A stretch of DNA of 43,984 bases from Ferrithrix thermotolerans DSM 19514 (lineage in GTDB: Bacteria; Actinomycetota; Acidimicrobiia; Acidimicrobiales; Ilumatobacteraceae): the NCBI GenBank assembly GCA_945861025.1, contig CAMASN010000024.1:1-43984 (forward strand). Reading direction: 5' to 3'. Shown here piece after piece: positions 40,848 to 43,984 of this stretch; within the stretch, counting starts at the first letter, position 1; each line of letters starts with the position of its first letter. Made by a program: the position numbers and the translations under genes. The notes below the pieces were generated by a model. The model worked only from the letters and a program-made list of their open reading frames with translations, was not told where the DNA came from and did no database searches.

Positions 40848-40853
40848 AATGTA
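40848..40853 (-). promoter_or_regulatory. -10 box (TACATT) for the acyl-CoA synthetase gene
   Basis: On the minus strand TACATT ends 6 nt before ATG 40841. No ribosome binding site is seen. The box lies in the 39-nt gap after the ROK gene stop. Confidence 0.5.
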
Positions 40854-40880
40854 GCCCCGAGCAGCATGGCACCGGGTAGA

Positions 40881-41780
40881 TCAGCGAGCCGAGGCACCCC
40901 GCGCATTGCGGTGCATGCCGCGCATTCCAACGGCCCCGGCACCGATGAGGGGACCGCGGTCTTCGAGTCGCGCGGGCGTGATGCGCACCCCACGCGAAAA
41001 GCTGAGCTGGCAGTGCTCGGACAAGCTGTCTTGCGCAGCGTTGAAGAATGTGGCGCCGAAACCAAGCGCAACAGAACCGCCGACCACCACCAGATCGAGA
41101 TCGAGCGCATTGCACACTGAGGCAACGGCCCTGCCAACGAGTTTGCCCGTGCGCACCATGATGTCGTAGGTGGGCTCGGTGGGTGACCGACCCGTGATGG
41201 CTTCGATCGCAGGCCCCGAGGCCTCGGCCTCGAGGCAGCCACGCGCCCCGCACACACACCTTCGGCCGTTGGGCTCGACGATGACATGGCCAATGTGCCC
41301 AGCGTTGCCGGTGGCGCCGTCGAGCAGTTGGCCATCGATCACGATGCCGCCGCCGACGCCCGTTGAGACCACCATTGCCATGAAGTTCTTGCGGCCCACG
41401 GCAGCGCCGACCCAACCCTCGGCCAGCGCAAGCGCCTTGGCGTCGAGATCGCCATAGACCGGTAGCTGTGTAATCGCCTGCAAGCGGTCGCGCAACGGGT
41501 AATCACGCCACACCGCAATGTTCAGGGGCGACACGGTCGCGCAGTTTGGAGTGACTGGACCAGCCGACCCGACCCCGACCACTACCGGGCGAGCTTGGTG
41601 ATGTCCGACTGCGCGAGCAAGCTGCGACTCAACAATCTCGCGCAGTTGGGCGAACACGCCAGCCGCGTTGAGGCTGTGGTCAATCTCGACCCGTTCGAAG
41701 TCGATGAGTTCGCCCGCCATTGTCATCAAACCAGCAGCCATCTTGGTGCCACCGATGTCAATTGCGAGTACCACGTCCAT
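40881..41780 (-). CDS. ROK family sugar kinase
   Basis: The 299-residue protein has the ATP-phosphate motif 'AIDIGGTKMAAGLM' at the N-terminus, 'STGVGGGIVIDGQLLDGATGNAGHIGH' and the zinc-binding ROK signature 'CVCGARGCLEAEASG' with the upstream His. It likely phosphorylates glucose or another hexose (polyphosphate or ATP donor cannot be told). No DNA-binding domain is present, so it is a kinase and not a repressor. ATG 41780 gives the canonical length; the longer in-frame version has no support. Confidence 0.88.
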   Translation of the reverse strand: MDVVLAIDIGGTKMAAGLMTMAGELIDFERVEIDHSLNAAGVFAQLREIVESQLARAVGHHQARPVVVGVGSAGPVTPNCATVSPLNIAVWRDYPLRDRLQAITQLPVYGDLDAKALALAEGWVGAAVGRKNFMAMVVSTGVGGGIVIDGQLLDGATGNAGHIGHVIVEPNGRRCVCGARGCLEAEASGPAIEAITGRSPTEPTYDIMVRTGKLVGRAVASVCNALDLDLVVVGGSVALGFGATFFNAAQDSLSEHCQLSFSRGVRITPARLEDRGPLIGAGAVGMRGMHRNARGASAR

Positions 41781-41789
41781 CAGTTGCGA

Positions 41790-41795
41790 AGGGTA
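41790..41795 (-). promoter_or_regulatory. -10 box (TACCCT) for the ROK kinase gene
   Basis: On the minus strand TACCCT ends 9 nt before ATG 41780, in the 76-nt gap after the upstream PLP-enzyme gene. Confidence 0.4.
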
Positions 41796-41856
41796 GTGCC
41801 CATCGATCAAGGTAAGCCGATTCTTCAGCGCCCTGATCGCCTCTGGCGCAGTGGGC

Positions 41857-42858
41857 TCAGAGCGGCACGCCGCCATCGATGAAGACCGACGGAAGACCAC
41901 CGGTGTGGATGAACACCACATGGTCGTCCACTCCCCAACGGCCCTGGGCGACGTGGCCCATCAGACCGGCGAAGCCTTTTCCTGAGTACACGCGGTCGAG
42001 CACCCAGCCGCCAGTGCGCGCTGCCCACTGAATGGCCTGATCGGCGCCTTCGGTGGGTATGCCGTAGTCCTCACCGAGATAATCAGCATCAATCTCGACA
42101 TCGCTCGCCAGAACACCAGATTCGCCAACGAGTGCCAACGTTGCCGTGGCCAACGCAACAACGTCGGGCATGCCCATCAGCACACCCTTGGCTGCACCGA
42201 TGGCCACTACATCGGGGACATCGTTACCAAGGCTGCGCCACAGGGCTTTGCCTGCAAGCAGTCCAGCGTGGGTGCCGCCACTCGATGAGGTGAAAACGAT
42301 TGCGCTGGGAACGAACCCGCTTTCTTGACTCTGCAACATGATTTCGATGAACCCTGCGAGATACCCCAAGGCACCCACAGCGGTACTACCGCCCATGGGG
42401 ATCGAGTGCGGACGCAACCCATCGGCGGCGAGTTCTTCGGTCAGCACCTCGCGGGCGATCTCAAGCGCTCCCCAATGCGACGCTGCTGCGCCCGTGAAAT
42501 GTAGATGCGCTCCAAAGAGGTGCGAGAGCAGTTGATTGCCAACAAGCGTGTCGGGGCGATCGCCTGACAGCACCAGATGCGTTTCAAGCCCCAATCGGGC
42601 GCCTGCGGCGGCGGTCATCCGGCAATGGTTCGATTGCCCGGCACCCACTGTGATCAGGCAATTAGCGCCCTCGGCCATGGCATGGCCGCACAAATACTCG
42701 AGTTTGCGGGCCTTATTGCCCCCAGCCCCAAGGCCGGTGAGGTCATCGCGTTTGATCCACAATCGAGGGCCATCCTCGAACTGTGGGCCTTGCTCAAGGT
42801 GGGTCGGCAAGGTGGCAAGATTCGATCGGGGCAGGGTGGAGAGTCGACGCAGCGGCAT
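41857..42858 (-). CDS. D-cysteine desulfhydrase / ACC deaminase family PLP enzyme
   Basis: The 333-residue fold-type II PLP enzyme has the Schiff-base lysine in 'IKRDDLTGLGAGGNKARKLEYL', the 'VGAGQSNHCRMTAAAGARLGL' loop, 'FTSSSGGTHAGLLAG' for phosphate binding, and ends 'FIHTGGLPSVF'. These are the marks of the DcyD/ACC-deaminase group, which remove ammonia (and sulfide) from D-cysteine or ACC. Sequence alone does not separate the two activities. ATG 42858 is favoured by TACAGT 7 nt upstream over the TTG at 42888. Confidence 0.88.
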   Translation of the reverse strand: MPLRRLSTLPRSNLATLPTHLEQGPQFEDGPRLWIKRDDLTGLGAGGNKARKLEYLCGHAMAEGANCLITVGAGQSNHCRMTAAAGARLGLETHLVLSGDRPDTLVGNQLLSHLFGAHLHFTGAAASHWGALEIAREVLTEELAADGLRPHSIPMGGSTAVGALGYLAGFIEIMLQSQESGFVPSAIVFTSSSGGTHAGLLAGKALWRSLGNDVPDVVAIGAAKGVLMGMPDVVALATATLALVGESGVLASDVEIDADYLGEDYGIPTEGADQAIQWAARTGGWVLDRVYSGKGFAGLMGHVAQGRWGVDDHVVFIHTGGLPSVFIDGGVPL

Positions 42859-42865
42859 TGCTTTG

Positions 42866-42871
42866 ACTGTA
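42866..42871 (-). promoter_or_regulatory. -10 box (TACAGT) for the D-cysteine desulfhydrase gene
   Basis: On the minus strand TACAGT ends 7 nt before ATG 42858. It is the same hexamer as in the marR promoter. Confidence 0.5.
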
Positions 42872-42932
42872 CGTTGGCTGTCAACCAAACCGAACGCGCT
42901 CGAGCGGCGTGTCCTGAGCGGTGACTATCACA

Positions 42933-43433
42933 ATGATGAACGACATTCGAATGGTCGACGATCTCGAGTCTCTCTTTCGCGCCCATCACGGGCGTCTCGT
43001 TCGCGCTCTCACCGTGGCATGCGGCAACGAGCAAATCGCTGCCGATGCAGTGCAGGTGGCGTTCGTGAAAGCTCACCTGAAGTGGCGCTCAATCATGTCG
43101 TACGACGACCCCGTGGGCTGGATCCGCCGGGTCGCCATCAACAACATGCGCGACGAACATCGTCGTGAATCACGCAAGCAACGAGTCGTCGACCGCCTCG
43201 GTGCCGAGCCAGAAGTACAAGTACAAGCCCCCCAACTCGACGAAGTCGCGGTAATGCTCGCAGGCCTGCCGCGCCAGCAACGGTTGTCGCTTGCACTGTT
43301 CTATGTCGACGGCCTATCCGTCGCCGAGACAGCCGCAACGCTCGGGATTTCTGAGGGCGCAGTGAAGTTTCATTTGCATCAAGGCCGATCCACGTTGCGC
43401 GGGCAACTGGCTGAAGGAGTACACCATGAATGA
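42933..43433 (+). CDS. ECF-type (group 4) sigma factor
   Basis: The 166-residue protein has sigma region 2 ('LESLFRAHHGRLVRALTVACGNEQIAADAVQVAFVKAHLKW', then 'DDPVGWIRRVAINNMRDEHRRESRK') and region 4 ('MLAGLPRQQRLSLALFYVDGLSVAETAATLGISEGAVKFHLHQGRSTLR'). It resembles the SigE/SigM-like actinobacterial ECF group. Its end overlaps the next gene by eight bases, which is the usual layout for a sigma/anti-sigma pair. The start is uncertain: GTG 42921, ATG 42933 or 42936, or ATG 42951. Confidence 0.9.
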   Translation: MMNDIRMVDDLESLFRAHHGRLVRALTVACGNEQIAADAVQVAFVKAHLKWRSIMSYDDPVGWIRRVAINNMRDEHRRESRKQRVVDRLGAEPEVQVQAPQLDEVAVMLAGLPRQQRLSLALFYVDGLSVAETAATLGISEGAVKFHLHQGRSTLRGQLAEGVHHE

Positions 43434-43984
43434 ATTCGACGATTCGGTGCTGCGGGATCAACTGCAGCGACTCGGCGGCCACGGCCCCGACGAAGCCGGC
43501 GCATATCTGGCGCTACAACAGCGCGTAGGCGTCGCGAGGCGTCGCCGTGCCGCTGCCGTAGTTGGTGGCCTTGGGGTCACCCTCATGATTGGTTTTGCAG
43601 CGGCGGCGTACCAGCCGCCAACTAGCTCGCGCCTCGTACCCGCAAACGGTGGCAGCAACGACGCTCTTGTCACCGTGCCAACAAGTGTGAGCAACGGCGA
43701 CACCACGTCGTCGAGCACCGTCATCAGCACCCCGAACATCAACGGCAACACCGACAACACCGACAACACCGACTCAAGCGCGCCGCAGCCAGGTACCGAC
43801 TCAACCTCGCCAAGCCCTATCGACGAGCCCGCTACAACGGCGGCTACCGTGCCTCGCGGCAACGCCACTACGTCGGCCCCGGCCACCACGACTGCGCCTA
43901 CCGTTCCAGCCACTACAAGCACAGAGCCTTCGAGTACAGCGCCTTCGAGCACAGTGCCATCGACCAGTTCATCCGTGCCCACCA
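43426..43984 (+). CDS. Membrane protein with Ser/Thr-rich outside region, possible anti-sigma factor (partial)
   Basis: The frame opens at ATG 43426 after GAAGGAG (43413-43419) and remains open to the window end, giving 186 residues. A short cytoplasmic part (about 45 residues, basic 'ARRRRAAAVVGG') is followed by one membrane helix (VVGGLGVTLMIGFAAAAY). A long outside region very rich in Ser, Thr, Pro and Asn follows, with repeats such as 'NTDNTDNTD' and 'EPSSTAPSSTVPS'. The overlap with the sigma gene suggests it controls the sigma factor, although no zinc-binding anti-sigma motif is seen. The C-terminus is outside the window. Confidence 0.75.
   Translation, partial: MNEFDDSVLRDQLQRLGGHGPDEAGAYLALQQRVGVARRRRAAAVVGGLGVTLMIGFAAAAYQPPTSSRLVPANGGSNDALVTVPTSVSNGDTTSSSTVISTPNINGNTDNTDNTDSSAPQPGTDSTSPSPIDEPATTAATVPRGNATTSAPATTTAPTVPATTSTEPSSTAPSSTVPSTSSSVPT

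Overview
The window looks like chromosomal DNA of a high-GC actinobacterium, most likely of the class Acidimicrobiia (Ilumatobacter-like). This is an inference from gene content: two deazaflavin/F420-type oxidoreductases, mycofactocin genes with a Fix/ETF-type electron-transfer module, DUF3050, DUF3052 and DUF4395 proteins, and a very large cyclase/ATPase/TPR protein. Coding density is high, with many 4-8 nt start/stop overlaps. At least fourteen genes that begin a transcript have a TANNNT hexamer 6-9 nt before the start codon and no ribosome binding site, which points to leaderless mRNAs. No tRNA, rRNA, CRISPR array, IS element or phage gene was seen.

Layout. 1-3.7 kb: the 3' end of a BTAD-type regulator, a DUF3050 protein, a small unknown protein, a PQ-loop-like membrane protein and a secreted cupredoxin, with two copies of a 79-bp palindromic repeat that each border a different GC-rich tandem repeat. 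3.7-13 kb: an aromatic-catabolism island with two extradiol (VOC) dioxygenases, two flavin hydroxylases, a 4-coumarate-CoA-ligase-like enzyme, an atypical SDR, an ACAD10/11-like acyl-CoA dehydrogenase and a MarR regulator. A perfect TTTGATATCAAA operator lies between the MarR gene and the divergent dioxygenase. 13-17 kb: a DMT exporter, an F420-type reductase, a GH29 fucosidase, a PPOX-like protein and a 1-Cys peroxiredoxin.

17-22 kb: a minus-strand operon of a 1161-aa class III cyclase/ATPase/TPR protein, two AhpD/carboxymuconolactone-decarboxylase-like proteins and an NMN adenylyltransferase. The second AhpD-like gene has an in-frame TGA exactly where the second cysteine of the CxxC redox motif belongs (C-G-Y-TGA). 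Eleven nt downstream begins a perfect 7-bp hairpin with a GGUC loop, the geometry of a bacterial SECIS. I interpret this as a selenoprotein; it is the most notable feature of the window.

22-29 kb: an ABC exporter (ATPase plus two ~850-aa FtsX-type permeases), an F420-type PPOX protein, a DUF3052 protein and a DedA protein. 29.5-36.6 kb: a tightly overlapping ETF-alpha/FixC/FixX/ETF-beta operon, a PQQ-like beta-propeller protein and the mycofactocin genes mftE and mftF. The core genes mftA-D are not in the window. The likely common theme is electron transfer from mycofactocin-dependent dehydrogenases to the respiratory chain. 36.6-44 kb: a DUF4395 protein, an alanine-racemase-like protein lacking the usual catalytic tyrosine, a membrane acyltransferase-like protein, an acyl-CoA synthetase, a ROK kinase, a D-cysteine desulfhydrase/ACC-deaminase-like enzyme, and an ECF sigma factor overlapping a membrane protein cut by the window end.
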